A stretch of 31,441 nucleotides of DNA from JBHHYU01 sp046757725 (GTDB lineage Bacteria > Desulfobacterota > Binatia > UBA9968). This document shows positions 15,652 to 24,379 of the stretch, piece by piece. The notes beneath the pieces were generated by a model. That model did not search any database. It saw nothing but the letters and a program-made list of their open reading frames with translations, and had not been told where the DNA came from. The translations under genes and the position numbers were made by a program. Every line of letters starts with the position of its first letter. Position 1 is the first letter of the stretch. The stretch is taken from contig JBHHYU010000031.1 of NCBI GenBank assembly GCA_046757725.1, positions 1-31,441 of the forward strand, written 5' to 3'.

Positions 15652-17880
15652 TCAACTGCCTTTTAGCCTTCCTTTTAGCCCGGTAAACCTTTTTTCGACC
15701 CGAACATTTCTAATGGCCATGGACAGGGCCCTTCGGCTCCCAACCAAGACCACCAGCTCTTTTCCTCGGGTGATCGCAGTGTAGAGAATACTGCGGTGGA
15801 GCATGAGATAGTGAGAAGTATGGAGAGGTATGACAACGACCGGATATTCACTCCCTTGGCTTTTGTGGATGGAAGTGGCATAGGCGAGGCCGATTTCATC
15901 GAGCTCATCAAACGCATACGAGATTAACTTGCCGTAGAACTCGACCTGCATCTCCTCCTCCTCTTTGCCTATCCTTACAATTTTTCCCAGGTCTCCATTG
16001 AAGATTCCCTTGTCGTAGTTGTTCCGCAACTGCATCACCTTGTCATGGAGCCGAAATAGGCATCCGGCTCGCTCGACAGAGTCTCCCTCAGGGTTCAATA
16101 GGCCTTGCAGCTCGCAATTGAGATGAACGGTCCCCAGAAGACCTCGATGCATCGGGCTTAGAATTTGAACGGCTTCATGGGAAAGGTCGGCGTTTTTTTT
16201 GAGCCAGCGAGGGATGCGTTCCTTGACCAGTTCTTTAATCGCTTCCAAAATCTCTTGCGGGCTTTCACGAACAACAAAGGCGAAATCCCGCTTTTCTCTC
16301 TTATCGCCATACAGCAAGGGTTGTCCTTCGAGGATCCGATGGGCGTTCGTCACGATCAGACTTTCTCTCATCTGGCGGAAGATTCGCCTCAGGACCACCA
16401 CCGGCACAACACCGGAATCGATCAGGTCTCTGAGCACGTTTCCCGGCCCTACGGAAGGGAGCTGATCGACATCACCAATCAGGATGAAATGGCTGGAGGG
16501 GTCCACTGCCTTCAGCAGATGGTCCATGAGTGGGAGATCTACCATCGACGCCTCATCGATAATGACCATATCGGCCTCGAGAGGGTTGTTCTCCCCTCGC
16601 TGAAAACTACCGTCACGGGGATTATATTCGAGAAGACGATGAATGGTCTTGGCCTCTTCACCAGCCATCTGTCCCATCCGCTTGGCAGCCCTCCCGGTGG
16701 GGGCGGCGAGGACGAATGAGATCTTAGCACCCCGGAGCAGGACCAATAGAGAGGTTAAAAGAGTTGTTTTCCCGGTGCCCGGGCCTCCGGTTATCACTAA
16801 CACCTTCTGTTTTAGCGCTTGCCACACCGCCTCACGTTGCTCGTCCTCAAGCAATAGAGTTGAAGACTCAAAGAGACCGGGGTTTAAAGGATTGCCGTGA
16901 TCCAGGGATTTTTTATCCTCTTGATAACTTGAGCCCTTGATACCTTTCTCCTTTAGGCAAGAACGAGAGCTGAGGAGATGACGGAGGGCCGAGGCAACCC
17001 GACGTTCGGCTTGGTAGAGTACTTGAGGATAGACCTTTGGTTCTCCCTCCGCACCCACCTCTTCTAGGGCAACCTCCCCCTCAGCAGCAAGTTTTTTGAT
17101 TGCGACGAAAGTGCCCGCATCCTCGATTCCCAAGAGAGAACACGTGTTGTTCCTAATACGACCCAGCGGAACGAAACAATGACCCTCGTCGGAGAACTGC
17201 TTCAAGACATGCACCAGTCCTGCCTGAATCCTAAGAGGAGAGTCCCCGCAAATACCCATACTCCCCGCAATGCGATCCGCGAGGAGGAATCCAACCCCGT
17301 GGATTTCTCGGGCCAAACGATAAGGATTTTCCGTGATTCTGGCCACCGTTTCCTGTCCATAAGCGCGATAGATCTTGAGGGCGAGAGAACTGCTCACCCC
17401 GTGACCCTGTAAAAAAACCATGACCTCTCGCATGCCTTTTTGATTCTCCCAGGCATGAAGAATTCGCTTCGCGCGCATTGTCCCGATTCCCTCTACCTCC
17501 ACGAGTCGTTGAGGCTCCTCTGAGAGGATTCTCAACGTATCGATGCCAAAAGCAGAGACAAGACGCTGGGCATAGGTGGGACCGATTCCCTTAATCAGGC
17601 CGGATCCCAGGTATCTTTCAATCCCTTCTCGGGTCGCCGGCTGCAGTTTTTCCCAGTGCTCAACCTGAAGCTGTAGACCGTAGCGAGGGTGTACTTTCCA
17701 CAGACCGCTGACCTTGATCTCCTCCCCTTCGCCAAGCGGAAAGATCTCCCCGACGACCGTAACCTCTTGAGACCCATCCACCTCTAACCGGGCCACCGTG
17801 TAGCGGCCGTCCGGGTCTTGAAAGGTGATCCGATTGATAGTCCCCTGGAGGTTAGACCTCTTATCTCTCGTTTCAGCCAC
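15652..17880 (-). CDS. recD2: RecD2-type ATP-dependent DNA helicase
   Basis: RecD2 is a 5'-3' superfamily 1B helicase of bacteria that may lack RecBC, linked to repair and replication restart. The 742-residue protein has an N-terminal OB-like region, helix-hairpin-helix elements (GLIKGIGPTYAQRL; LVEVEGIGTMRAKRI), Walker A GGPGTGKT (365-372), Walker B VIIDEAS (about 439-445) and the motif VI region IHKSQGSEYPVVVIP. Length fits TIGR01448. The start is GTG at 17880, preceded by AGGGA. It is convergent with the SulP gene (38-base gap) and divergent from the CNNM gene. Confidence 0.9.
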   Translation of the reverse strand: MAETRDKRSNLQGTINRITFQDPDGRYTVARLEVDGSQEVTVVGEIFPLGEGEEIKVSGLWKVHPRYGLQLQVEHWEKLQPATREGIERYLGSGLIKGIGPTYAQRLVSAFGIDTLRILSEEPQRLVEVEGIGTMRAKRILHAWENQKGMREVMVFLQGHGVSSSLALKIYRAYGQETVARITENPYRLAREIHGVGFLLADRIAGSMGICGDSPLRIQAGLVHVLKQFSDEGHCFVPLGRIRNNTCSLLGIEDAGTFVAIKKLAAEGEVALEEVGAEGEPKVYPQVLYQAERRVASALRHLLSSRSCLKEKGIKGSSYQEDKKSLDHGNPLNPGLFESSTLLLEDEQREAVWQALKQKVLVITGGPGTGKTTLLTSLLVLLRGAKISFVLAAPTGRAAKRMGQMAGEEAKTIHRLLEYNPRDGSFQRGENNPLEADMVIIDEASMVDLPLMDHLLKAVDPSSHFILIGDVDQLPSVGPGNVLRDLIDSGVVPVVVLRRIFRQMRESLIVTNAHRILEGQPLLYGDKREKRDFAFVVRESPQEILEAIKELVKERIPRWLKKNADLSHEAVQILSPMHRGLLGTVHLNCELQGLLNPEGDSVERAGCLFRLHDKVMQLRNNYDKGIFNGDLGKIVRIGKEEEEMQVEFYGKLISYAFDELDEIGLAYATSIHKSQGSEYPVVVIPLHTSHYLMLHRSILYTAITRGKELVVLVGSRRALSMAIRNVRVEKRFTGLKGRLKGS

Positions 17881-17935
17881 GTTGAATCCCTTTTTTTAAC
17901 CTACTTCAAAGGGACAGTGCCAAGAAAGAGGGGGC

Positions 17936-17964
17936 TTGCCTTTTTTTTACAGGAAGCATAAATT
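17936..17964 (+). promoter_or_regulatory. possible promoter for the CNNM/CorC-like gene
   Basis: TTGCCT (17936-17941), 17-bp T-rich spacer, TAAATT (17959-17964, four of six). It would leave a leader of over 120 bases, which contains a tandem 12-bp repeat. Tentative. Confidence 0.3.
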
Positions 17965-18046
17965 TTATATGAATGCTGACAATCCTTCCAAAATCTGAGG
18001 TCGTTCCGGTTAAACCCCTTTGGTAAAACTTCCAAGAATCGCTATC

Positions 18047-18070
18047 GGTTCGCCTACAGGTTCGCCTTCA
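18047..18070. repeat. tandem 12-bp repeat in leader
   Basis: GGTTCGCCTACA (18047-18058) is followed directly by GGTTCGCCTTCA (18059-18070), identical at 11 of 12 positions, ending 20 bases before the Shine-Dalgarno of the next gene. Confidence 0.7.
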
Positions 18071-18099
18071 TGGAAATCTGAAAAAGGAATAGGAGATTA

Positions 18100-19410
18100 A
18101 TGATGGTTTTTGAAAGCTTTGGGTCTGAAGCTATCTTGATCTTTTGCCTCATTCTGGCCAATGGTTTTTTTTCTGCTTCCGAGATCGCCATGATTGCTAC
18201 GCGTAAGACCCGGATCGATACATTGCTGGAAAAAGGGGTTAAGTCGGCTCAGGCAGTGGCCCGCTTGAAAAACGACCCGGATCGTTTTCTGGCTACCGTA
18301 CAAGTCGGCGTTACGCTCGTGGGGACTCTAGCCTCTGTGATCGGCGGCGCAGCAGCGGTCAATTATGTCATGCCTCTAATCCAATCTCTACCCGTGGCAG
18401 CCGAATGGGCGCAATCCATAGCCATCCTTTTGGTTGTTGTTCCGATAGCGTATCTCTCACTGGTCTTGGGCGAATTGGTTCCTAAGTCCTTGGCCTTACG
18501 TTTTTCCGAACAGATTGCCTTTCTAGTGGCCCGTCCCATCGATCTTCTCTCCCGGCTCACCTCCTTCCTCGTACGACTACTCACTGCCTCCAGTAACGCC
18601 GTCCTCTGGGTCTTTGGGGGAAGAGATACCGAGGGGGCGAGTTTCATATCCGTTGAGGAGGTGAAATCTTTGATCCGTGAAGGAGCTGCTAAGGGCATCT
18701 TTAATGAGACCGAAAAGGAGCTGATCCACAGCGTTTTCGAATTTGTCGATACTCCGGTCAAAGCCGTTATGGTGCCCAGACCGGAGATCCACGCCCTTGA
18801 TATCAACACGCCATCGGATGAAGCTTTGAAGAGTTTTGTGGACAGCGGCTTCTCTCGTATCCCGGTTTACGATGGGGAGATGGACCAGATAATCGGAATT
18901 CTTTACAACAAAGATATCTTTCGCACCCTGCAGGAAAAAGGAGACTTCACCATACGTGATCATCTCCAGCCCGCCTTCTTTGTTCCTAGCTCTCTCCCCA
19001 TCAGCCAGCTTCTCAAAGAGCTCCAGCGGAGAAGAATCGCCATGGCCATGGCCGTGAATGAGTTCGGCGAGGTGGAGGGGTTGGCTACACTTGAGGACCT
19101 CCTGGAAGAGATCGTGGGAGAGATCCGCGATGAATATGATCGCGAAGAGCGCGGGCCTGTAGAGCGGCTTCCAGACGGTTCTATGGTCATTCAAGGCTCC
19201 GCGCTACTGAAAGATCTTAAATCGGACTATGGTCTTCCTTTTGAGGAGTCACCGGATTACCTCACCCTCGCAGGATTTGTTTTGGATAAACTACGACGTA
19301 TTCCACGAGGAGGCGAGCGGGTAGAACACAACGGTTATCGGCTTACGATCGTGGATATGGAGGGGCGAAGGGTATTAAAGGTCAAGGTCGAAGAGTTCAA
19401 AAATCATTAG
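18100..19410 (+). CDS. hemolysin-C/CorC-like CNNM membrane protein with CBS pair
   Basis: The 436-residue protein has an N-terminal CNNM (DUF21) membrane domain (about 1-185, with NGFFSASEIAMIATRKTRID and LVLGELVPKSLAL). Two CBS domains (about 210-335, with KAVMVPRPEIHALD and SRIPVYDGEMDQIIGILYNKD) and a CorC_HlyC FAD-like/transporter-associated domain (about 345-432) follow. Family members are implicated in magnesium or sodium/magnesium transport; old names call them hemolysins. AGGAG at 18091-18095 supports ATG 18100 or the adjacent ATG 18103. It converges on hisC with a 34-base gap. Confidence 0.9.
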   Translation: MMVFESFGSEAILIFCLILANGFFSASEIAMIATRKTRIDTLLEKGVKSAQAVARLKNDPDRFLATVQVGVTLVGTLASVIGGAAAVNYVMPLIQSLPVAAEWAQSIAILLVVVPIAYLSLVLGELVPKSLALRFSEQIAFLVARPIDLLSRLTSFLVRLLTASSNAVLWVFGGRDTEGASFISVEEVKSLIREGAAKGIFNETEKELIHSVFEFVDTPVKAVMVPRPEIHALDINTPSDEALKSFVDSGFSRIPVYDGEMDQIIGILYNKDIFRTLQEKGDFTIRDHLQPAFFVPSSLPISQLLKELQRRRIAMAMAVNEFGEVEGLATLEDLLEEIVGEIRDEYDREERGPVERLPDGSMVIQGSALLKDLKSDYGLPFEESPDYLTLAGFVLDKLRRIPRGGERVEHNGYRLTIVDMEGRRVLKVKVEEFKNH

Positions 19411-19444
19411 ATAGGGCTCCGAATGGCTTTCCCTTGTTAGGGAC

Positions 19445-20575
19445 TCAACGAGAATCATCAGCGCTGGTTTTTGATCCTGTCGCAGTTTTCGTTTTCTCCA
19501 TGGTCCGATCCTTGTATGCGCTGTTTTCTATGGCCTCCATCTCGTGCAGGAGCTTTTGCGTTTCTTGGGTGGTCCCAACAGTAATCCTGAGGCTATCTTT
19601 CAGTCCAGGCACGTCAAAATAGCGCACAAGGATCATTCGCCTTTTTAGCTCCTCGTACACTCCTTCGAGACTTTGCCCCTCTTTTCGAGCCAACACGAAG
19701 TTGGCCGCAGACGGATAAACCTGAAAGCCCATACTCTTAAGCTTCCGGACTAATCTTTTTCGGGTTCTCTGGATGCGACGAACATTGTGGGCCATCCATG
19801 GAAGATCCAGGAGCGCGGCCGTAGCCCCCACAAGGCTCAACCGGTTGACGTTGTACGAGTCTTTGACCTTGGTCATACCCGCAATGATCTCCTCGGCGGC
19901 AAAGGCAAGGCCTATACGCAAACCTGCCAGGGAAAAGGATTTAGAGAAGCTCCTTAGCACGACGAGATTTGAAAGACCCCGGATCAGCGGAATCGAGGAC
20001 TTTTCCTCTCCCTCAGCAAAATCGATATAGGCCTCATCTACAACCAGGATACCCGAGACAGACCGAGCCAGTCGTTCAATTTCTCGGAGGGAGATCAAAG
20101 TCCCCGAAGGCGAGTTGGGATTGCAGAGAAAAGTCAAAGCGGCCGTTTGGGAGTAAAGCCCGTCAGGAACGGCAAAACCGGGTAGATAATCAAGCCGAAC
20201 CGTTTTTCCCCCCTGGATAGCGATCAGGGTGTCATAGAGAGTATAGGTTGGCACAGGATAGGCCACCTGATCCCCCTCCCCCACAAAACAGCGAGCCAGA
20301 ATAGAAAGAAGCTCATCCGAACCGTTACCCGCAAGAACATTCTCAGGCCGCACTCCATAAGTGGAAGCTGCCAGCGATCTTAGATGATCACCTAAGGGCT
20401 CCGGATAAAGACGAAGCGATCGGTCCGTTGCTTTACGGATAGCAGAGAGAACCCGGGGCGAGGGCGGATAGGGATTTTCATTTGTGTTAAGCTTTATTAT
20501 GTTCCCATTTTGAGGCTGCTCCCCCGCCACATAACCTTCTAGATCAGCGATATTTTTCCTTAGATAACGAGACAT
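19445..20575 (-). CDS. hisC: histidinol-phosphate aminotransferase
   Basis: This PLP enzyme interconverts imidazole-acetol phosphate and histidinol phosphate in histidine synthesis; family members can also act on aromatic amino-acid precursors. The 376-residue protein shows LNTNENPYPPSP, the NPNSPSG loop (152-158), DEAYIDF (180-186) and the Schiff-base lysine K212 in SFSKSFSLAGLRIG. The C-terminus carries about 25 extra polar residues beyond the usual end. No other his gene is nearby, so its exact substrate rests on family likeness. The ATG at 20575 has no clear Shine-Dalgarno. Confidence 0.88.
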   Translation of the reverse strand: MSRYLRKNIADLEGYVAGEQPQNGNIIKLNTNENPYPPSPRVLSAIRKATDRSLRLYPEPLGDHLRSLAASTYGVRPENVLAGNGSDELLSILARCFVGEGDQVAYPVPTYTLYDTLIAIQGGKTVRLDYLPGFAVPDGLYSQTAALTFLCNPNSPSGTLISLREIERLARSVSGILVVDEAYIDFAEGEEKSSIPLIRGLSNLVVLRSFSKSFSLAGLRIGLAFAAEEIIAGMTKVKDSYNVNRLSLVGATAALLDLPWMAHNVRRIQRTRKRLVRKLKSMGFQVYPSAANFVLARKEGQSLEGVYEELKRRMILVRYFDVPGLKDSLRITVGTTQETQKLLHEMEAIENSAYKDRTMEKTKTATGSKTSADDSR

Positions 20576-20740
20576 GCCATCGGATTGTAACGGCAGTAGC
20601 CTGGCTTTTCAAATGTCACTCGCGTCCCCAGTCGTTTCCCTGGTTTGAACACCTTGCTCCTGAAAAAAAGGGGCCTTGTTTTCGTACAGAACATTTTTGT
20701 CCAAGAATTACCAAGTTACTCCAAATTTGCGCTCTAAAAC

Positions 20741-20769
20741 TTGACTAGATCTCGTAACTACCTTATTTT
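20741..20769 (+). promoter_or_regulatory. promoter upstream of the kaiC-like gene
   Basis: TTGACT (20741-20746, five of six), 17-bp spacer, TATTTT (20764-20769, four of six). It predicts a start near 20776 and a leader of about 137 bases containing two overlapping inverted repeats. The 337-base gap 20576-20912 otherwise holds only the small ORF described separately. Confidence 0.45.
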
Positions 20770-20784
20770 ACAGGTGTTTCCTTT

Positions 20785-20854
20785 TTGTAGAATGGCATGA
20801 TTTTAGCTTCTACAATTGACTGCGTTGTTTGTGAGGAGCTTTCTTATAGAAGCT
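20785..20854 (+). promoter_or_regulatory. overlapping inverted repeats in kaiC-like leader
   Basis: TTGTAGAA (20785-20792) pairs perfectly with TTCTACAA (20808-20815), loop 15. AGCTTCTA (20805-20812) pairs perfectly with TAGAAGCT (20847-20854). The two stems share 20808-20812, so they cannot form together. Alternatively these are operator half-sites (TAGAA in three places). Whether it works as RNA or DNA is not shown. Confidence 0.4.
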
Positions 20855-20916
20855 GGGAACCCGCACAACTCTGTTTACAGCGCATGAAAATCTGCTACAA
20901 AAGGAACTGTTCATGA
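20797..20916 (+). CDS. possible 39-residue Cys-rich small protein overlapping the kaiC-like start
   Basis: An uninterrupted frame runs from ATG 20797 to TGA 20914-20916, and that stop overlaps the kaiC-like ATG (20913) as ATGA, the usual sign of coupled translation. The peptide begins MILASTIDCVVCEELSY and has five cysteines (9, 12, 26, 33, 38), two as C-x2-C, in 39 residues. I do not recognise the family. A shorter version starting at ATG 20884 would give 10 residues. No good Shine-Dalgarno precedes 20797, and the frame also contains the inverted repeats of the leader, so it may be chance. The cysteine content and exact overlap are the reasons to list it. Confidence 0.35.
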   Translation: MILASTIDCVVCEELSYRSWEPAQLCLQRMKICYKRNCS

Positions 20917-21632
20917 AAAAAAATCGGATATCCACTGGAATCGTGGGACTTGACCCCTTGCTCGAAGGGGGATTACCGGAAGGTAAGTCCTATCTACTTA
21001 CAGGAGACCCCGGTACGGGCAAGACTATAATCTGCATGCAATTCGTGCTTAAGGGACTCATGGAAGGGGAGAACGCAATCTATATCACCATCGATGAGAG
21101 GCCTGCCGAGATTCTTGAACAGGCAGCCTCGCTGGGTTGGGATCTTGCCCCGTACGTTGAAAAGAAGCAACTTTTGATCCTGGACGCCTCTGCCTATTTC
21201 AGTTCCCGTATGGGAGGAGGCAAGGAAAAACATACGGATATCCAGAAGGTCGTGGGGGATCTTAATGGCTATGTCAAGAGAATGGAGGCCAAGCGGATAG
21301 TGATCGATCCTGTGGGTCCATTGATCCTATTGCGGGATTCTCTTTCCCGGATTCAAGATCAGACGCGGATACTCGTGCATTTACTCCAAAGCAACATGCA
21401 AACGACGAACCTCCTCACCACTTATTCCGTTCCGAGGATAGGGGAAACAGGACCGCATGGAGTTGAGGAATACCTGGTTGCAGGGTCTATGGTCTTGCGA
21501 ATGAACCGGGTGAACAATCACTTCGTTCGCACCTTGGTCATCGAGAAAATGCGCAGCACGGCTTTTGAGTTATTGCAGCACGAGTTCAGCATTGTAAAAG
21601 GAAAGGGAGTCGTTCTCCAAGCGAGAACCTAA
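20913..21632 (+). CDS. single-domain KaiC-like RecA-superfamily ATPase
   Basis: The 239-residue protein is one KaiC/RadA-type domain: Walker A GDPGTGKT (31-38), a D61-E62 pair where KaiC CI has its catalytic Glu-Glu, Walker B-like RIVIDPVGPL, and the conserved EKMRST near the end. Single-domain KaiC relatives occur in many bacteria without KaiA or KaiB and are proposed to act in signalling or stress rather than timekeeping; no kaiB is seen here. AAGGA at 20901-20905 supports the start. It may be translationally coupled to the small upstream frame. clpB follows after 113 bases with its own promoter-like sequence. Confidence 0.85.
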   Translation: MKKNRISTGIVGLDPLLEGGLPEGKSYLLTGDPGTGKTIICMQFVLKGLMEGENAIYITIDERPAEILEQAASLGWDLAPYVEKKQLLILDASAYFSSRMGGGKEKHTDIQKVVGDLNGYVKRMEAKRIVIDPVGPLILLRDSLSRIQDQTRILVHLLQSNMQTTNLLTTYSVPRIGETGPHGVEEYLVAGSMVLRMNRVNNHFVRTLVIEKMRSTAFELLQHEFSIVKGKGVVLQART

Positions 21633-21693
21633 AACCGCACCCTTACTGCCTGCCTTTGATCTATTAACTCGTTTTTCTCCTTTGTGCCCTTTT

Positions 21694-21723
21694 CTTGACA
21701 TAACTCAAGACGATGGTTAACTT
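21694..21723 (+). promoter_or_regulatory. clpB promoter region with CTTGA/TCAAG dyad
   Basis: TTGACA (21695-21700) is a perfect -35, and a weak TAACTT lies 17 bases on. Overlapping it is the dyad CTTGA (21694-21698), six bases, TCAAG (21705-21709). The right half ACTCAAG equals one half of the HspR HAIR consensus (CTTGAGT-N7-ACTCAAG), but the spacing is shorter than canonical. A heat-shock operator is possible, not shown. Confidence 0.35.
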
Positions 21724-21745
21724 TTTTTATATTCGGGAGATAACC

Positions 21746-24379
21746 ATGCGCCTTGATAAACTGACTATTAAATCTCAAGAGGCTCTGCAACATGCACAGG
21801 CACTGGCGGAAAAGCGAAGCCACCAGGCCATCGATGCGGAGCATTTGCTCTTTGCCCTCCTAGGCCAAAAGGAGGGCGTAGTCCCCTCACTGCTTCAGAA
21901 ACTGGGAGTTCCTCTAAACACCCTTCTTGAGGGTCTCCAAAGGGCCTTGGATCACCTTCCTCAGGTCACCGGAGGAGATGCCGGCGTGCAAACATTCATC
22001 ACGCCACGCCTGAGGAAAGTCATCGAAAGGGCCGAGACCGCAGCCACGGGACTCAAAGACGAGTATGTCTCCACCGAGCACCTTTTATTGGCCATGGTGG
22101 AAGACAACGGGGAGGCAGGAAAGCTTCTGGGAGACCTAGGTATTTCCAGAGATCAGATTCTTAAGGCCCTTGTGGATATTCGTGGGGCACAGAGAATTAC
22201 AGATCAAAACCCGGAGGAGAAATACCAGGCGCTGGAGAAATATGGGCGGGACCTAACGGATCTTGCCCGCAAAGGAAAACTGGATCCCGTGATCGGCCGG
22301 GACGATGAGATCCGCAGGGTCTTGCAGGTTCTATCCCGGCGCACGAAAAATAATCCCGTCGTTATCGGCGAGCCTGGTGTCGGGAAAACCGCCATCGTCG
22401 AAGGCCTAGCCCTCAGGATTGTGAGCGGGGATGTTCCGGAAAGCCTGAAAGACACAAGGCTCATAGCGCTGGACGTGGGTGCGCTGGTGGCCGGCGCCAA
22501 ATTTCGTGGAGAGTTTGAGGATAGACTCAAGGCAGTCCTGAAGGAAGTTACGGAAACCCAAGGTCAGATTATTCTTTTCATTGATGAGATTCATACCCTG
22601 GTGGGTGCCGGTGCGGCGGAAGGATCGGTGGACGCTTCCAATATGTTAAAACCGGCTCTGGCCCGCGGTGAACTTCATTGCGTAGGAGCCACCACACTCA
22701 ACGAGTACCGAAAGCGAGTAGAGAAAGATGCCGCACTGGAGAGAAGATTTCAGCCGATTTTCGTTGGTGAACCCACCGTGGAAGACACCATTGCTATCTT
22801 GAGAGGTCTCAAGGAAAAGTATGAAGTGCACCACGGTGTTCGGATCACCGACGGTGCGATTCTAGCAGCGGCAGGCCTCTCGCATCGTTATATCAGCGAT
22901 CGATTTCTCCCCGATAAGGCGATCGATCTCATCGATGAAGCGGCCTCACGGCTCAGGATTGAAATTGACAGCATGCCCACGGAGATCGATGAAGTGGAGC
23001 GACGGATTCTCCAATTGGAGATGGAGCGACAAGCCCTCAAGCGAGAAGAGGATAAGAGCTCCAGGGAGAGACTTGGAGACCTTGAGAATGAGATTCAGGG
23101 ACTACGGGGCGCCGCTGAAGAATTGAAGACCCACTGGAAAAAAGAGAAGGAAGTTATTCATCAACTCCGATCACTAAAAGAAAAAATCGAGGCGACCAAA
23201 GTCGAAGTGCAACAAGCGCAGCGTAGTGGCAATCTCAACCGGGCTGCCGAGTTGCAATACGGCGTTCTCACCACGCTCAACAAAGATCTGACAGCGGAGA
23301 ACCAGAGACTTGCCGATCTCCAGAATGGCAAAAAGATGCTCAAGGAAGCGGTAGACGCTGAGGATGTGGCGGAGGTGGTAGCCAAATGGACCGGGATCCC
23401 GGTATCCAAGATGCTGGAAGGAGAGATCCAAAAACTTCTGAAAATGGAAGATCGGTTAGCGAGACGGGTTATCGGCCAGGATCAAGCGATTCACGCCGTG
23501 TCCAATGCCGTGCGCCGTGCCCGCGCCGGTCTGCAGGATCAGAATCGCCCTATCGGCTCATTCATTTTCTTGGGTCCCACGGGTGTGGGAAAGACAGAAC
23601 TTTGCCGTGCGCTGGCGGAGTTCCTCTTCGATGATGAGCAGGCTATGATTCGATTGGATATGTCCGAGTTTATGGAGAAGCATTCGGTGGCACGGCTGAT
23701 CGGCTCTCCTCCAGGATACGTCGGCTATGAAGAGGGAGGCTACCTTACCGAGGCCGTACGGCGCAGGCCTTACTCGGTAGTTCTGTTTGATGAGATAGAG
23801 AAAGCTCATACCGAAGTTTTCAATGCCCTCTTGCAGATTCTTGAAGATGGTCGCATGACGGATGGTCAGGGAAGAACCGTGGATTTCAAAAACACGGTGA
23901 TCATCATGACTTCCAACCTCGGAAGCCAATCCATCCAGGATTTGGGGGAAACCGGCCGGAAAGAGATGGAGCAAAGGGTTGCGGTTGCCCTACGGGAGGC
24001 CTTTAAACCGGAGTTTCTTAATCGAGTTGACGAAACCGTAATCTTCCACAGCTTGGGTCGTAGCCAGATCACAGAAATCGTGGAAATCCAGCTCGAGCAG
24101 CTGCGCAGAACCTTGGCAGGTAAAAAGATGGCGCTGGAAATTTCGGATCCTGCGAAGGAATTGCTGGTGGAAAAGGGCTATGATCCCGTTTATGGAGCGC
24201 GACCCCTGAAGCGAACCATTCAGAGGTTGATTCAGGACCCCCTCGCCATGAAGCTCTTGGAAGGAGAATTTAGAGAAGGGGATGAGGTCAAGATCGACTC
24301 CGATGGTAGTAGCCTGATCTTTGGTCATGGGGGACCCGTCTATGGTGAAGAGATTTCGGCCGAAAGGGTTCTCCATTGA
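21746..24379 (+). CDS. clpB: ATP-dependent disaggregase ClpB
   Basis: ClpB is the Hsp104-type hexameric AAA+ machine that, with DnaK, rescues aggregated proteins. From ATG 21746 the protein has 877 residues. In order it has the N-domain with two Clp repeats (about 1-145), AAA1 with Walker A GEPGVGKT (208-215) and Walker B ILFIDEIH, a long coiled-coil M-domain (about 400-530), AAA2 with Walker A GPTGVGKT (610-617), and the C-terminal D2-small domain. The M-domain separates it from ClpA and ClpC. An upstream ATG at 21713 would add 11 residues, but GGGAG at 21735-21739 and the standard MRLDKLTIKSQEALQ start favour 21746. Confidence 0.95.
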   Translation: MRLDKLTIKSQEALQHAQALAEKRSHQAIDAEHLLFALLGQKEGVVPSLLQKLGVPLNTLLEGLQRALDHLPQVTGGDAGVQTFITPRLRKVIERAETAATGLKDEYVSTEHLLLAMVEDNGEAGKLLGDLGISRDQILKALVDIRGAQRITDQNPEEKYQALEKYGRDLTDLARKGKLDPVIGRDDEIRRVLQVLSRRTKNNPVVIGEPGVGKTAIVEGLALRIVSGDVPESLKDTRLIALDVGALVAGAKFRGEFEDRLKAVLKEVTETQGQIILFIDEIHTLVGAGAAEGSVDASNMLKPALARGELHCVGATTLNEYRKRVEKDAALERRFQPIFVGEPTVEDTIAILRGLKEKYEVHHGVRITDGAILAAAGLSHRYISDRFLPDKAIDLIDEAASRLRIEIDSMPTEIDEVERRILQLEMERQALKREEDKSSRERLGDLENEIQGLRGAAEELKTHWKKEKEVIHQLRSLKEKIEATKVEVQQAQRSGNLNRAAELQYGVLTTLNKDLTAENQRLADLQNGKKMLKEAVDAEDVAEVVAKWTGIPVSKMLEGEIQKLLKMEDRLARRVIGQDQAIHAVSNAVRRARAGLQDQNRPIGSFIFLGPTGVGKTELCRALAEFLFDDEQAMIRLDMSEFMEKHSVARLIGSPPGYVGYEEGGYLTEAVRRRPYSVVLFDEIEKAHTEVFNALLQILEDGRMTDGQGRTVDFKNTVIIMTSNLGSQSIQDLGETGRKEMEQRVAVALREAFKPEFLNRVDETVIFHSLGRSQITEIVEIQLEQLRRTLAGKKMALEISDPAKELLVEKGYDPVYGARPLKRTIQRLIQDPLAMKLLEGEFREGDEVKIDSDGSSLIFGHGGPVYGEEISAERVLH

